Assembly: GCF_000276665.1 (NCBI RefSeq)
Contig: NW_004955416.1
Coordinates: forward strand, 800,173-864,172
Direction: 5' to 3'
DNA: 64,000 bases
From: Chinchilla lanigera
Taxonomy: Eukaryota; Chordata; Mammalia; Rodentia; Chinchillidae
This document shows positions 1 through 12,485 of the stretch, piece by piece; the first letter of the stretch is position 1; every line of letters starts with the position of its first letter. Below the pieces are notes generated by a model. The model was not told where the DNA came from and did not search any database. It saw nothing but the letters and a program-made list of their open reading frames with translations. Made by a program: the position numbers and the translations under genes.

Positions 1-1820
1 AGTGTTTCTGTATACCAACAATGAACTCACCAAGAAATAAATTAGGAAAAAATATCATTCATTATAGCATCAAGAAAAATTAAATACTTAGGAATTAACC
101 TAACCAAGAAAAGAGGAAGGACTATACAATAAAAACTTCAGGACTCTGAAAAAGGAGATCAAAGAGGACATCATAAAATGGAAAGATATCCTCTGTTCCT
201 GGATAGGTAGAACCAATCTTAGAAAAATGACAGCTTCTCCAAATGACATATGGGTTTAGTGCAAGTCCAATTTAAGTATCCACAGCATTCCTCACAGAAC
301 TAGAGAAAACAATCCTAAAATTCATAGGGAACCAGAAAAGATGCAGAAGAGCAAAAGTAATCCTGGAAAGGAAGAACAAAGTAGGAGGTATCAAAGTCCT
401 GGTTTTCAACTTATACTACAAAGCTACAGCCATAAAAACAGCATGGTGCTGGCACAGAAACAGTCATGTGGATCAATGGAACAGAATAAAGGATGCAGAA
501 GCAACATCAGACACATTAAACCATCTGATCTTTGACAATGAAGCAAAAATTATACACTAGAGGAAAGATAGCCTCTTTAGCAAATGAGCTACAAAAAAAG
601 GCTACATACACGCAGAAGACTGAAGTTACATCCATATCTCACTATACAATAAAATAAAATCAAAGTGGATCAAAGATCTAAATATTAAAACAGAAGCAAT
701 CTTCTAGAGGATAAAACAGGTAAAAACTTTTGAAGTCATAGGCAAGGAATTTCTAAGCAGAACATCAATTGCACAAGAAATAGCATCAAGACTCAGTAAG
801 GATTATATTAGATAAAAAGCCTTGTGCATAGCAAAGGAGACAACCAATGGAGTGCAGAAAAAAACTACAGAATGGGAAAAGTTTTGCTAGCTATTAGTTG
901 GGCAGACAACCAACACCTATAATCATAAAGAACTAAAACAATTAGATGTGCTCAAATAAAAATCCCAATCAAAACATGGCCAACTGAAAAGCTGAGACAC
1001 TTTTCAGATTGCAAATGGCCAATGAAAATGTTCAAAATCTCTGGCCATTAGAGAAATGCAAGTGCAAACAACACTGGGGTACCTTCTCACCCCAGAAATG
1101 GCTTTCATTAAGAAATTAAATAATAACAAATGCCGGAGGGGCTGTGGGGGAAAAATGAACACTTACACATTGTTGGTGGAGATGTAAACTAGTGTTACCA
1201 CTATGGAAATCAGTATGGAGATTCCTCAGAAAACTAAAATTAGAATTTCTATCCAGCCTAGCTATTCTTCTTCTAGGTATCTTCCTGAAAGAGATAAAGA
1301 CTTTATATTAGAGTGTTACGTGCATATCCATGTTTATATAGAACAATTCACAATAGCTAAATCTTGAAAGTGGTATAAATGTTCAGCAAGGGATGAAAGG
1401 ATTTTTTTAAAATGTGGTATTTACATACAATGGAGCACTACTCTGCCATAAAGAAGTATAAAGTCATCTGTGGGACTTTAAAGAAGTATTGAGTCATCTG
1501 TGGGAAAATGGATGCACTTTGAGATCATAATGTTAAGTAAAATAAATCAGACACACAAGTTTAAATAGCACATGGTTTTTCTTATATGAGAAACCCAAAG
1601 TATAAACACATTAAAGAGCAGAATAAAAGACAGATAATAGGAAACAAGGAGATAGCTCTTTTGCAAATGTGAGGAGGGCCAAGGGATGGAGGGAGAGGTG
1701 GGGTGGGATGGGAAGGAAATATTAAAGGAATTAAGTTGTGTTAAGTACATGTACCACTTCTCAAAATGAATACAATTAGTATGTACCGAATACATGTATG
1801 AATAGAAATAAAAATACAAA
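1..1820 (+). mobile_element. L1 LINE, 3' part (ORF2 end and 3' UTR)
   Basis: Decayed L1 ORF2 sequence is recognisable by aligning to the larger L1 at 54240-57300. Shared landmarks are the actagagaaaacaatcctaa block, the ctacaaagctac block and the cataaaaacagcatgg block. It passes through many stops and ends in a purine-rich 3' UTR (about 1676-1720) and an A-rich tail near 1800-1820. The 5' part lies beyond the window edge. It is antisense to RYR3 and cannot encode protein. Confidence 0.88.
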
Positions 1821-2536
1821 ATTGGTCAAAGGGAGGCAGGCACAACGTAAGGAACAAGTAGCTTTAAGAAATGAAAGAGAAAACAGTTTTCATACAAAAT
1901 GAAGCTGAGATTAAATGATTAAGGAAATCAAGTTCCAAATGTAGTTTTCTCAACAAATTCCTATGAAATGCTCTCTAAATTAATCAAAGAAACTCTGTGT
2001 TAAAGAATGCAAGTATTCTGCATGATTAGACATGCAAAAGCCTTTATCCTTTCCAAGAATTTTCCATATGAAAATCTCACTAGTCAGTGACATTCTCTGT
2101 TTTGTGTCCATTAGAAAATATTCAAAAAGAAATGTCTTTACTTTGTGTCAGTACTTTTCTTCCCCATAGTCAGCCCCGCCACCAATGTATCTAGACTCTT
2201 TCATAACCATGAACTACATCCTGGGTATAATTATAATACACACTTATTGATTCCTTTACAACCATAGTCACTTATACGTCAAGGGAGATTTAGTAAAAGG
2301 TGGTAGGGAAAGGATAGGTTCATTATACTTTCTTCCCTAAAACTCACAACAAAGGAGGGGGAAAATGGGAAGAAATCTGGACCTTTGCTTCAACTGGACT
2401 ATGTGTGGTAATTTCAAGCCACACAGACTGAATCAAGTATGGATACAGAAATGGAGAAGAATGTGAAGAAGGCTCTGGAGATGATAAGGGGGATTTGCAG
2501 GGCTAAAAGATGATTTGCTTAAACAATGAGCACGAG

Positions 2537-2664
2537 GGGCTGGTAATGGTGGTGCACACCTGTAATCCCAGCACTAGGGGGTGGGTGTGAGGTAGGAGGA
2601 TCACTGTGAGTTTGAGGCTAGCCTGAACTACATACTGAAACCCTGTCTCAAAAAGACAAAACAA
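2537..2664 (+). mobile_element. B1-type SINE
   Basis: A 7SL-derived SINE, read from the ggtggtgcacacctgtaatc box A region and the cccagcact motif to ccctgtctcaaaaag and an A-rich end. It sits directly against a second copy. A 9-bp insertion (gggggtggg) after the cccagcact motif shows divergence. Confidence 0.88.
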
Positions 2665-2800
2665 GCTGGGCATGGTGGTGCACACCTCTAATCCCAGCAC
2701 TTGGGAGACCGAGGCAAGAGGATCACAGAGAGTTCAAGGCCAGACTGTACATAATGAGTTCAAGGCCAGCCTGTCTCAAAAAAAGAAAAGGAAAAAAGAA
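2665..2800 (+). mobile_element. B1-type SINE (adjacent copy)
   Basis: Starts gctgggcatggtggtgcaca and ends cctgtctcaaaaaaagaaaa. The gttcaaggccag module occurs twice, as in the other B1-like copies of this window, which suggests a lineage-specific internal duplication. Confidence 0.9.
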
Positions 2801-3629
2801 AAAGACAAAATAAAACATAATAATGAGGATGAGGATTCAGGGTATGAGCAGGCTGTGGGAGTCCTAGTGGACAACATGTGTGTTGGGCTAGCTTCTATGC
2901 TGCAGAGTGGCAGATGGGGTGGAGAGAAGATATACCATTTGTCATTCCTGGGATGAAGAGTCCTATCCTGGAGAAACCACAGGAAGTGGGGTACAATGGA
3001 AGAGTAGAAGGAACTTGTGTTACAGCTGTTGACCTATGTTCTCTAAGCAGAGGATGAACATATATTAAATCACCAAGCAAAAGCCCTGTGCCTATGATTT
3101 GCACCAAGAGTTTCATGCACCTCTCTTGCAGGACAGCTGTTTCCTTCTTTTGGGAGAGAACATGAGACTGAGCATAGATGCATTGCCAAAGCTACAGATG
3201 CTGCTGATTAAGTGAGAAAAGAGTCAACCCTGGGTCAGCTTCTCAGATTTGAAGTTGTCATTTCTACCCAGTTCACTCTCCTTCACTCATTCATTTAGAC
3301 TCTGACTGTCTCATCTCTCCACTTTTGAATGTTGTCAATAGAACTAACAACCACAAAGCAGATGAGAAGCACAGGTTAGAGAAATAATTATTCAGGGAAA
3401 AGTGCATAATGTAATTCTTTCTATATGCAGCTGAAAAATAAACAAAAAGAGAAGCAGTATCATGGAAGAAGATTGAGAAATCATTCAATTGCAAGACAGA
3501 AAAGAACAACTAGCTAAAAGTTACTACAGAGTACATAGGAGATGTAGAAGATTAAGGAAAAGGCTGACCCTTAATTGCTCTTCTGAACAAGAGAAAAGAA
3601 AAAACCTCTCCCCTCAGAAAACCCAACTG

Positions 3630-4019
3630 TGGTAAAGTTTGGATTTGAAATGTCTTTCAAAGCTCTGTGTATTAAATGCTTGGTCCCCAGCTATTGGGAG
3701 TTGGTGGGCTCTTTAAGAGGTGGGGCTGAATGGGAGGTTTTTAGGTTATTGAGTGTGTGCTGGTGAGTGGGGATTTGGAGAAAGAGGTCTCTTTCTCTCT
3801 CTCTTCCTTTCTATCTCCACTTCCCAGCCAGCAGAAGATAAGCAGCTTGCTCCACCACATCCTCCCCACCATGATGTCCTACCTCATCACAGATTCAAAA
3901 GCAATGGGGCCAAGTGCTCATGACCTGAAACCTCCAAAACTGAGCCCAAATAAACCTTTCCACTTTTAAGCTTAGTATTTCAGATATATTATTACTGTAA
4001 CAAAAAGCTGACTAACACA
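3630..4019 (+). mobile_element. MaLR-type solo LTR
   Basis: Resembles ERVL-MaLR LTRs: ggatttgaaatgtc near the start, then cttggtcccc, aagaggtggggctgaatggg, a CT-rich stretch, and aataaacctttccac (poly(A) signal) followed by a gctgactaacaca end. No internal retroviral genes adjoin it, so it is a solo LTR. Confidence 0.72.
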
Positions 4020-4437
4020 AACTATATAATAAAATGAAAATTTCCTTAATAAAGGAAGATCAAACTCCAAAGAGTAAAGGGGCATATGAAGTTCTGAACA
4101 GAAGTAGAGATTGCTGGTACAGAATAATCAGACCCGGGGACAAATCATAGTGGAGTTAATGAGCTTTAAGACTAAAGCACCCTGTGAATGGCCAGTTCCT
4201 TCCCTTCCACTGCAAAATCACGAGCAGGTGGAATACATCTCCTGGTCCAGAGAACATACCTTGTCAGACTACAAAGAAGGAATAGCTACATGCACTGGGG
4301 CATAGAAAATAACTCAAGGATTTTATACCATGGAAACTGTTCATACATAAACGTCAAAGGGTGATATTCCTAAACATCCAAGGATTTAAAAGTATCTAAG
4401 AGCTTTTGTAGAAATAACTACTGAATAGTGAATCCAG

Positions 4438-4820
4438 TTGCCTTGGTTACTTTTCTCTCATTGCTGAGACAAGATACCCAACACCCTAATTAAAGAGGGA
4501 AAGGTTTATTAGCTCACAGTTTGTGGAAGTTTCAGTCCATGCTCAGTTGGCTCCAAGGCAGGGTGGCACATGGCAGAGGGCAACAGTTCATGGTGTCAGA
4601 AAACAGCAAAAGCAACAAGAGCAAAAGGGAGGAACAGCAGTGGGAAGGACAAGCCTCTTTCCCTCCCTTATATTGTATGCAAACTACCTGCTCCAGAGCA
4701 GGTGTAGCACTCACACCCATAATCCCAACATTGGTCCATGGATCAATCATAAACTCTAGAAGCCCGCACCCATGACTGCATGAAGCTTTGGGGGGACATC
4801 CAGACACAAACTATAACACC
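4438..4820 (-). mobile_element. MaLR-type solo LTR, antisense
   Basis: On the minus strand it begins tgttatagtttgtgtctgg and ends with aataaacctttccctc followed by the tctcagcaatgag block. This is the same layout as the plus-strand MaLR-type LTRs. A second copy of this subfamily lies at 59805-60190, also on the minus strand. Confidence 0.7.
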
Positions 4821-4844
4821 AGCCAAAGGGTAAAAGAAAATGAA

Positions 4845-5012
4845 TAGGAATGGGAAAGTCCTGGTTATTAAATGCATATACCTTATACTCTGATCAACTA
4901 ATTTAAAGATAACAATACGCAATGTACTAGCCATTGTTACTCTCCTATTATTTTGTTTTGAAATTTTGTTTTACTTTTATTTCTCTTTAATATAAAATTT
5001 TTAAAAAACTAT
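4845..5012 (+). repeat. Unidentified A/T-rich interspersed repeat, copy 1
   Basis: Shares a series of blocks with 57375-57605 and 58230-58480: gataacaatacgcaatg, cattgttactctcctat, ttttgttttgaaatt and tttctcttta. I cannot assign the family. An L1 3' UTR subfamily or an old LTR end are both possible. Confidence 0.6.
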
Positions 5013-6539
5013 GGGTAATGTGGGGAACCATTTAAATACAAATTAAAGTCAATACCTAAGGGAACATTCGTTCTAGAACAGAATGTAAATGTTATAATGA
5101 ATTTTATAGTGAAAATGGAAAGGACAGGAGGTGGTTAGGTATATCAGTATATGAAAATAACTACTCATTTTAAGTTCAGAATTAATGGATATTGGATCTA
5201 AATGCTAACTGAAAAAATGTGATATTATGATAAAGGAATTCAGTTTTTGGTTTTATCCAATAAGACAATGTTGCAAAAATGTCTGGATATTATGAGCTTA
5301 CACATGTAAAAAATGTACAAATGTGGGAAACACCTGAACAGGTGCACACCAAACTGCTGTTAGTGGATTCTTTTGGGAAATGGATGCAGGTAGGGGGTGA
5401 TTTGGGATGAGAAAAATGGTAGAGTTTTAACTACATATTTCTGTATGGTTTTATTTCATTTATTTGTTTTGACTAAATTTGTCTTTCAGTATAAAAAAAG
5501 AAATGAAAACCATTAACAGTGGCAACAGTACAATTTTATGGCTCTAATTTTCTAATTCTTTAGTGTTTAGTCAACTGACAAAGACATCAGGGGCTAACTT
5601 GACCAAGGACTTCTGTAAGCATTAATTTCTGCCAACAAAGTAGAAAACATAAGCACCCATATTCACAGTACATATCCAGTACATATCACAGGACATATCC
5701 AATACACCTTCAATGAACACATGAAGTATGAAAAGTTATATGAGGAGCAGTCTTTTTTCTGCTCGGACATTTCAGAGTTGATATTTGACTTTTCTTCCTA
5801 AGAGAAGAATGCACAACTTTACAGAAACTTGTACAAAGAATACACACACACATGTGGGTGGATGTACACACACCCAGTTACACACACTAAGTATACCCTC
5901 AGAGAATGAAAAAAGACACTGAAAATATTTACAAATCATCAGTGGAAGACATGAACTCAAAGAATCTTCCCTAAGTGAAATTTAGTACTAGATGAAAAAA
6001 TTATTTATTTGCCTGTTAAATTGGTATAAAGTATGTTTAAAACTTTTGTCTGCCTATGACAAAATTGTCCATATTTTATATAAAACAATAAGGAAAGATA
6101 AGCAATTGCAAGGACTTAAAATAGTAATTAAAATAAATTTAGTCACTATTTTTTCAACTAATTTCTTGAACTTTGCAAGATAGTTAAAAGTTGTGATTAT
6201 GACGAACCAAGGACATTTCTTCAACAATTTTTGATTACTACCACATGTTTTCAATTCAGTTGGTTTAGTTCTTAGTGGAAAGAGATGCAAGTCTTTTTTT
6301 TTTTTTTTGGTTTGCCGAAAAAATGCAATTTGAATTTTTGTAGGTTTCATCATCAAATGGTCACGTACTGTTTGTTTGATGAAAGCATCAAAAACAGTGA
6401 GGTAGAAGAAATAAAAATATAGGTAGAAAGTAGACAAGGAAATCATAACTAAAAATTGTACTTTTAAAAAGACTACAAATTTTGGGCCTAAGCCAAAGTT
6501 ACCCAAGGCCCGTCCATCAATATTCTTTTAGTTAAAGTT

Positions 6540-7045
6540 CAGCTCCTTCCCTATCTGACCCATCACACCAAAATTCCTCAAGAACAATAAAAGTCCATAA
6601 ATTGCCTTAATTGAGAAAGTAAAGAGCAAGAACCTGATCCTAATATTAAGGAGCAGGTTGAAAGAACCTAGAGACTCTTCAAATTACCTATTCAGAAACA
6701 AAAAAACAAAAACCATAACTGCTCATCCCTGTAGAAAGGGCTGGCACCCTTCTAGGGGGTGGGCCACATGTTCTTGGGGTTTCTACCTCTTCAAAAGAAG
6801 CAGAAATGTTCCCTGTCCCAGGAAATAATGAGTCTCATTTCTTTGAGCACCTGTATCCTGCTCTTGAGTGTGTGCTAAAATCTCTGCCTAATAAATCCTT
6901 CCCATGTCTCTTACTGACACATCCTGAAAGTATTTTTTCCGTGATGGGAGTCAGTGAACCTACAAACTTATTCTACAGAAGCGTGGGGTAAATTCCTTAT
7001 TTCAGCCTCAGGGACCTCTTCAGATCTACCCCTTGACAGTAACAC
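6540..7045 (+). mobile_element. Possible old LTR
   Basis: LTR-like layout: aagaacaataaaagtcc near 6580, a gggccacatgttcttggg block, ctaataaatccttcccatg near 6890 as a candidate poly(A) signal, then gtgatgggagtcagtgaacc near 6940. No paired LTR or internal region was found. Family unknown; the call rests on general resemblance only. Confidence 0.35.
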
Positions 7046-8027
7046 ATGCCAAGTAGGTACCAAGGGATATCTAGATTGAGAAAAGCACAGATTGAATTTC
7101 TTCAGGTTTGTTTGAAAGGGCAAATGAGGAAAAAACATCTTCCAAGGGTAATACTAAGTCTAGAGTTTGGTTAAGACTGTGTATATCTTTCTAATCTCAT
7201 CTCTGGATTGAAATAGAAACCACAACCCATGGCATTTGATGCTGAAAGCAAGGAGTCACTAAGGCCTCCACTGCGAGGGGCAGATTAGAGAGCCAATGCT
7301 GGTAGCCTAACGCCCCTGAAAATAAGCTTGTTCAGACTTGAGATCATTAAATAGCATTTCTGCACTTGTTTAAAATGATAGCTAATCTGACAGCCAAGAA
7401 TGGCAAAGGTCCAGGGTTGTATCACACAGAAAGTCATTAGACACTGAAGCAACTGCCTCCTGTTCCTTGAGTATCCCCGCAAGCGCTAACCACAGGAACT
7501 CTGGAAGCCATCTGGAAGCTGCGATGATGAAGAGATAGGCACATCTTCACCATTTTTTTGGTTACTAGCATATGATTTGACTTGGCTATACTGTTCCTCC
7601 GGCCACATGCATTTACCAGCTCTCTTCAGAAAAGTTATCAACCTCAAAACCTTCTTTCCACTTCTTTACATTGCCATGAACATTTCACAACTTTGCCTCA
7701 AAACTAGCGTTCAGATCAGTGAACATTGTGGTTCTGCTGGATTGAAAAGATGTTATTAAGTGTTTTTTTTTTTTAAAGTAGATAACATTTTTGTCAGCCT
7801 AAATATGTTAATCTCTTTTGTTCACTAATTACCTTTCAACATAGATGTTTTTTCCTGTCCCAAGGGAGTAAAGGCTGCACAGTATATGGTAGCATGAAAT
7901 CTGCACATCACTCACTGAAATGAAGAAGAGATGTCATTATCACATGTCAATCCCAGCTCCTTTTGCACATGGCAAGGCCCATGAAGAGAAAAACTATATA
8001 GGCACCAGCTAAGAGCAAAAGATCTCC

Positions 8028-8123
8028 CTCCCTCCCACCCTCTCACCCTTTCTCCCTCTCCTTTTCTGCTCCCCACTTCCCTACCTGTCTCCCTTGCTCT
8101 TCTTCTCTGTCCATCTCTTTAAA
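8028..8123. repeat. Pyrimidine-rich tract
   Basis: About 95 bp made almost only of C and T (ctccctccctcccaccctct and similar) on the plus strand, purine-rich on the transcribed strand of RYR3. Confidence 0.75.
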
Positions 8124-9307
8124 AACAAATGTAGTCCATTTTTACCCAGAGATTAGTTTGCTGCAGTAGCTACTGAACTACAAGGGGAAATACTGATAGG
8201 GAAACACTGGCCACTGAGCTGTTTCAGTTGTAGCACCATTTGGCTAGTAGGGTCTTCCTTAACAGGATTCCTTTTCCCAATGGCGGGAGACATTACAGTC
8301 AAATTGTATTAACTGCAGTATTTTCTTCTTTGGAGGGAAAACCACAGAAAACCTAGTTTCAATGAGCCTTCTGATTATTTCCTAGGAAGGTATGTACCAC
8401 AGTCCTACATTCTTCAGAAGTAGAACAACATTCCTCAGATTTGCCCATACCAAATTCACTGCTGGGTGTTTTGCAAAAGGCAATTTAATCGTACCATGGT
8501 TTTACCATGCTCCTGAGGGAAGGGTGCACTCTGTTAAGGAACTCATCCAAAATTAATCTGCAGGCTGTATGTCCCTAATCATATTTAAAGCTCATATCAA
8601 AGCTAGGACTACTTTAACGTCATAAAACTTATTTAATGTTTTATTTTTCAACCAAGGAATTATATTGTTTCCATGCCACAGAACTCATACCAAGGAGAGT
8701 AACTGCTTTTCAGCTGTTTAAGGATATGAGCAACACAGCCCTCGCTATTGACAACTGGCTACATTAAATCACATGCCAACACTTAGTGCAACACTGAAGC
8801 TTGGTGACAGAATATCTGTGTGGCAGGAAGGGGTTGGGCTGCACACAGGGCTAAGGGCAAATCAGAGTAAAACCAACTGGCTTTGGTCTTCATCTGAAAC
8901 CTCAGATAAAGCAATGTTAGCATTTTTCCATTGCTCCTGGTACCAATGAATAAATTAAGGCTCCTTAACAGGAAAAAATGGTGTCTGAAAAACCCTGGGA
9001 GCAAATGTACATCTCATGCTGTCTTACTCAGATAACCTTTTCAAATGAAGAGAAAGCATAGTAGCTGAGAGCTACACTAGTGGATGGGAAGTTCTGGTCC
9101 AGAATAAAACTGGAAAAAGATCAAATATTATACACTCAAATGAAGGGACTTATTCTCCAAGGGACTATTACTTGTTTTGTTAATCTAAGATGAAAAAATA
9201 TAGAATAATTGTGTCTCTACTTTGACCTCAAGAGCAACAGAAATAAATAGGTCCCATACTTCTTGTCTGTGGCACAGAAATCCAGAACAGACAGCAGTAG
9301 GACTCAC

Positions 9308-9546
9308 AGAGTAGATCCACCCCAAACTGATGCTGGGCGACATGCTCAAAGATCGATGTCAGGATGGGAAGCAGAGCCACTGTGGTGTAATTGATATTCT
9401 GGGAAACCCCTTTGATCTGTGTTCTAGAATGGGTAAACTTCCCAAGCTTCAAGTTCTCCGAAGTCTTCTCTAAGTCTTCTGCAGCATTTTCAAAGAATCC
9501 TCGCAACCCAGCCTTCACCAGCTCTGAGCCTGACTTCATGACTGTC
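9308..9546 (-). CDS. RYR3: RYR3 exon E21 (last in window)
   Basis: The exon is 239 nt. One base completes Arg, then 79 codons follow: [60 protein letters not shown] and [19 protein letters not shown], plus one base of Leu. The acceptor is TTGCAG before 9546 and the donor GTGAGT starts at 9307. [20 protein letters not shown] is the isoform-diagnostic part that separates RYR3 from RYR2 (KTMENLKQGQFTHTR, as I recall it). The following exon, expected to begin with the rest of Leu and GDVQ, is not in the remaining 9.3 kb. Confidence 0.97.
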
Positions 9547-10510
9547 CTGCAAACAAACAGTGCTCAGAAGCAGAAGCACAATCCCCACTGCTGGCGACTT
9601 GCAGTGCAGCTGGAGCAGGCTTTGGTACGCCAGTCACCCAATGACACTGAGTCAGGAAGAATGGAGAGAGCGTGAACATCCAGGGAGAGACCCGGACCAT
9701 ACAGCCCAGGGGCCTAGCAAGGGGATGGTGCACTCATTTGAGGGATGATTTGTTGCTCTACTCATCAGGACCTGAAAAGAACAACACTGTCACCTGCTAG
9801 CTATACAAGGTCACAGCTGGTGCCCGTAAATGCCTAAGAGAAAGGGGCAAGGGAAAGCTTTTTTGTAGCACCTTTGATAAAGACAAACAAAACATGATCA
9901 CTTCTAATACAAAACCTGGGGAGAGGGAGAGAGAGGGAGGGAATAAGTTGACAGCAGCTTAGGCTTCTTTTACTTTGTGAGGTGGTCCTCGGTTGGATGA
10001 GGAGAGAGAAAAGGAGCAAGTAGTTCCTTTAAAACAGACAACTTAAAAAATAGCTTAATTAGGCTGTGGTTGGGGAAGGATGTTGAAATGTTAGAATGGA
10101 GATTAGCTATGAGCAATCCCTCGACACTTATTTTGTAAAATTTAGGATTGGAACAAAAACTACAAGTGATCTATAATTTTTCATATCTCTACATCTTATT
10201 CAGAAGATCATGACAGATGTGCTTCACAGGCAGATGCATTTTATCTACAGCATTTTCTGGTGATCATCCAACCAGTTAGGACAAAAAAAGCAAGGAAAAC
10301 AGTCTGCGAAGCTTGCTCATGTTTTGTAAGCACTTATGGGTTTTTTTCCTAAATTTTTAGTCATAGGTTTTATCAGGAATTATTTTTAAAGACTGCTTTT
10401 AGGAAAAAAAAAATGACCTGGGCTCCCTTTAAGCCTTTCTGCATGTTTCTTGGAGTAAGAAAGTCCTCATCCCAATTTTAAGGACCTTGGTTGCTTGGGA
10501 TGGCTCAGTC

Positions 10511-10700
10511 CAGTGGTGGCAAACCTGTGGCACGTATGCCAGAGTGGATACGCAGATCTCTCTCTGTCAGCCCACACACCAAGTTGCCCCAGCAACCAAG
10601 CATCAGATATTCACATTTGATTGCAGTGTTGGCCCTTTGCAATAAATGAGTTTTGGGTTGCAGTTGGGGCACTTGGTCTCTGAAAGGTTCACTATCACTG
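10511..10700. mobile_element. hAT-like MITE, copy 1 (190 bp)
   Basis: The left end is cagtggtggcaaacctgtgg. The right end, read on the other strand, is cagtgatagtgaacctttca, an imperfect terminal inverted repeat. The flanks gctcagtc and acttcgtc match at 5 of 8 positions, a weak 8-bp target duplication. The interior includes ggttgcagttggggcacttg, shared in antisense with copy 3. There is no coding capacity. Confidence 0.7.
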
Positions 10701-10917
10701 ACTTCGTCTATCTTGATGTCAACAAAGCATGTTTGTTTCTCTCAAAAACCATAATGACCCCTTTAATTACCCTTACCCCCTTTGAAAAATATCCCCTTTT
10801 TTGTGAATTTTCACTTCTGGGCCTCTCTCTTAGGTTGGTGGCTCTCTTCTGTATCAGGGCTCAGGATGCATCATTGCCCAACTTTGACAAGAACACTTCA
10901 TAGTGAAAGTGTTAAAG

Positions 10918-11505
10918 CTGCTTGTCAGTCAGTATGGAGGTTTCTCAAAAAACTAAAAGCAGATTTACCATATGACCCAGCTACAGCACTCTTTGGTGCA
11001 TAGCCAAAGGAATCAAAATCAGCATATCATAGGATATCTAATATCCGTGTTCATTGCAGCACAATTTGCAACAGCCAAGGTATGGAAAAGTAGCCTGTGT
11101 GACCATCAGCAGGTGAACGGATAAGGAAAACATGGTGTACACACGCAATGGAGATCATTCAGCCATAAACAAGAACAAAATTATGTCATTTGTAGGAAAA
11201 TGGCTGGAAGTACAGATCATAATGTTAAGTGAAATAAGTTAAGTACCTCATGTTTTCCTTAAACACGATGGGCTCTAAAATGGCGTGATGGATGCTAAAA
11301 TGATGGCATGAAGCAAAAGGGAGACTGTTATTAGACAAGAGGAAGGGAACGGTGGGAGATGGGAGAGGAGGGTAAGAATATAGGGATGGATATGATCAAA
11401 GTATATGCTTGAATGAAAATATATCAAATGTTGTTAAATTAACAGGCATTAATGATACATATAATTTATATATTGTACATTTCTATTTATATGTGTAAAA
11501 GAAAG
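10918..11505 (+). mobile_element. L1 LINE 3' end
   Basis: Starts in ORF2 C-terminal sequence (cagtatggaggtttctcaaa), passes catatgacccagctacagca and ggcatgaagcaaaag, and includes aatgttaagtgaaataag. It continues into a G-rich 3' UTR (11340-11390) and an A/T-rich end. 5'-truncated and non-coding. Confidence 0.85.
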
Positions 11506-11982
11506 CTGCTTTCACTACTTCTTTTAAAATCTCATTATTTATGCTAATATCTGAATTTACATACAATTTTGTAAGACTTCCTTCCCTATTCAACTTTTCC
11601 CCTCTCCCCTAGCCTTTTGACACCAGATCTCTCTGTATTTCTTGCCTTGGCATATTGACTCTAGAGTGATAATGTTCATCTCTCTCAGGGTGCTTATGAT
11701 CTCACCACCAGCTTTTCCACTATTTGTGGACAATGAAGTACAAACTGGCACTGTGCCACATCATATATCTTCTCTTCTGGAAGATGAACTTCTTAGTAAG
11801 AGAAGGTAAGAGTGGATTACATGCTTAGTCCTTAGCATTCAATATATGTCTCAATAGCAGCTCTGCAGCATGGGGATGAGAAAGAGACAGTGCTAACTTC
11901 CAGGGTCAGATTCATCTTTGCCCTAAGGAGGGGGTCAGAGAGGGCATCTGAGGAAGCTATAGCAGTAAACTGGCAGACTTAC

Positions 11983-12043
11983 CTTGTGTCAAGGGTCTGA
12001 GCTAAGATGTGGAGACAGCTCACCATTGTAGCAGAATCACTCC
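11983..12043 (-). CDS. RYR3: RYR3 exon E20 (61-nt exon)
   Basis: Two bases complete Gly, then 19 codons follow (SDSATMVSCLHILAQTLDT), plus two bases of Arg. The acceptor is TTCTAG before 12043 and the donor GTAAGT starts at 11982. NCLHIL/SCLHILAQTLDTRT is the conserved junction motif of this family, and it joins E21 as TLDTRTVMKSG. Confidence 0.96.
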
Positions 12044-12435
12044 CTAGAATAAAAAATATCACCCATGACTCCCCAAGCCACTCAGCCTGTTTTCTGAACA
12101 AGGTCTTCTCAATATGCATAAGCCATAGTCTACCATAATTAACCACCACACACAGTGCCAGGCCCGTGTTCAGACATTTATCTCCAGCCTGACACAGCCC
12201 CTGCCCCATGATGGATGTCAGAGGCAGAGCTTAAAACATTCATTGGTGTGGAAAATTTGAGCTGTTAGCGGGGTAGCAAGGTCATTTATCATGCTTCAGA
12301 CCAATTTTCTATGGCATATTTAGGTGACACCTTAGTCCCAAGGCTCAGGTCGTTTGAGGGAGCCACAAATACGGCAAAATGCAAGTTCAAGATAACTCTA
12401 GGAAGGAGTGCAGCCTTGCAACACTTCTCACTTAC
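12044..12435 (-). other. RYR3 intron E19-E20
   Basis: A 392-bp intron. Nothing beyond splice signals was seen in it. Confidence 0.85.
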
Positions 12436-12485
12436 CGAAGAGGGAAATCCTGTGTCTAACAAGAGCAGCGAGTTTGCAGAATAGG
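12436..12485 (-). CDS. RYR3: RYR3 exon E19 (50-nt exon)
   Basis: One base completes Ser, then 16 codons follow (LFCKLAALVRHRISLF), plus one base of Gly. The acceptor is CTTTAG before 12485 and the donor GTAAGT starts at 12435. SLFCKLAALVRHRISLFG is a strongly conserved ryanodine-receptor motif. This is the shortest coding exon in the window and was placed only because both flanking phases fit it. Confidence 0.95.

Larger units (their letters stand above)
1..9307 (-). other. RYR3 intron 3' of E21 (partial)
   Basis: No RYR3 exon or other intact gene was found here. Contents: an L1 3' part (1-1820), two adjacent B1 SINEs (2537-2800), a plus-strand MaLR-type LTR (3630-4019), a minus-strand LTR (4438-4820), an unidentified A/T-rich repeat (4845-5012), a possible LTR (6540-7045) and a pyrimidine-rich tract (8028-8123). 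Between 7050 and 9300 I see unremarkable unique sequence. Confidence 0.85.
9547..11982 (-). other. RYR3 intron E20-E21
   Basis: Holds a GA-rich tract (about 9918-9943), a hAT-like MITE (10511-10700) and an L1 3' end (10918-11505). The rest looks like unique intronic sequence. Confidence 0.85.

Noticed and set aside
5845..5886. A CA-rich stretch as a microsatellite
   Set aside because: Only short broken runs (cacacaca and similar); too short to call.
6054..6506. A 150-codon minus-strand open frame
   Set aside because: Low-complexity A/T-rich sequence giving a Phe/Lys/Thr-rich peptide without recognisable domain; likely chance.
1..9307. The next RYR3 exon (expected to start with the rest of Leu, then GDVQ)
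   Set aside because: No matching sequence with splice sites was found; the intron continues past the window edge.
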